The notes under the pieces are model-generated. The model was not told where the DNA came from. It worked only from the letters and a program-made list of their open reading frames with translations, and made no database searches. Positions 63,850 through 64,000 of a DNA stretch of 64,000 bases are shown piece after piece. This stretch comes from CAVUOA01 sp963742955. Lineage in GTDB: Bacteria; Bacteroidota; Ignavibacteria; Tepidaquicellales; OLB5. The position numbers and the translations under genes are program-made. Where the stretch lies: positions 930,001-994,000 of the forward strand of contig CAVUOA010000009.1 of the NCBI GenBank assembly GCA_963742955.1. Direction: 5' to 3'. Within the stretch, counting starts at the first letter, position 1, and each line of letters begins with the position of its first letter.

Positions 63850-64000
63850 ATGAATAATAAACATTATGTATACGTTCTTTATTCGAAAAATCATGAACGG
63901 CTTTATATTGGGCATACTAATAATTTAGAGCGAAGATTAAAACAGCATAATAAAGGGCTCGTTCTTTCAACAAAACCATATAAACCATATTCTCTTATTT
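63850..64000 (+). CDS. GIY-YIG nuclease superfamily protein (3' partial)
   Basis: The first 50 codons of a small GIY-YIG endonuclease-like protein (UPF0213 type). It starts MNNKHYVYVLYSKNHERLYI, with the YVY and (L)YIG halves of the name motif: HYVYVLYS and LYIGHTNN. The basic helix LERRLKQHNKGLVLSTKPYK contains the conserved Arg (ERR) and His. The gene runs off the right edge. These small proteins often sit next to tRNA or rRNA genes; the substrate is unknown. Confidence 0.9.
   Translation, partial: MNNKHYVYVLYSKNHERLYIGHTNNLERRLKQHNKGLVLSTKPYKPYSLI

Overview
The window looks like a chromosomal segment from a member of the Ignavibacteria/Chlorobi branch of the FCB (Bacteroidota-like) group. 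Three things point there. (i) About a dozen secreted proteins end in a type IX secretion (T9SS) type A sorting domain with the YPNPFNP...GREV...SGxYFYR...KKMVLxK signature typical of Ignavibacteriales. (ii) The envelope block uppS-bamA-ompH-ompH-lpxD-lpxC/fabZ has the gene order and the LpxC-FabZ fusion seen in this group. (iii) A complex I operon has nuoD followed directly by nuoH, with no nuoEFG between them. This assignment is inference from gene content; no marker gene was compared.

Layout. 1-4.0 kb: a large multi-PAS/GAF sensor histidine kinase cut by three frame breaks, its 5' end outside the window. 4.4-6.4 kb: an SBBP-repeat T9SS protein. 6.5-9.8 kb: succinate dehydrogenase sdhC-sdhD-sdhA-sdhB. 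9.8-11 kb: non-coding DNA full of short palindromic and duplicated repeats. 11-16.7 kb: a GT-C-like membrane protein, asnA, a lipoprotein, an acyl-CoA dehydrogenase and an enoyl-reductase-like SDR. 16.9-24 kb: three T9SS cargo genes, two of them equal-length LamG/P-domain paralogues. 24.3-30.3 kb: a sugar nucleotidyltransferase, two polytopic GT-C-like proteins, an MFS transporter and an M23 peptidase. 30.4-37.2 kb: the lipid A / outer-membrane assembly block. 37.4-54.8 kb: mainly T9SS cargo, a TonB-dependent receptor, and a REP-associated tyrosine transposase (RAYT) between two 51-bp inverted repeats. 55.3-63.6 kb: complex I genes nuoA,B,C,D,H,I,J,K,L, interrupted by a lipoprotein gene (between nuoC and nuoD) and a GxxExxY gene (between nuoI and nuoJ). 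63.6-64 kb: a broken copy of a tRNA-Leu, the intact tRNA-Leu(CAA), and the start of a GIY-YIG gene.

How the parts fit. sdh and nuo supply electrons to a quinone pool. uppS, bamA, ompH, lpxD and lpxC/fabZ build the outer membrane across which T9SS cargo would be exported; no T9SS machinery gene is in the window. Repeats are a second theme: the RAYT is bounded by inverted REP-like hairpins, a 15-nt core of that hairpin recurs inside a damaged tRNA-Leu copy 21 kb away, a PD-(D/E)XK-type gene sits in an 18-bp inverted-repeat cassette inside nuo, and palindromic repeats are embedded in frame in T9SS proteins.

A caution. About fifteen single-base frame breaks occur, nearly all of the +1 (extra base) type, and they hit core genes such as sdhB, sdhD and nuoJ. 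This is most simply explained by residual sequencing or assembly insertions. I therefore annotate those genes as single reading units with a noted frame break.
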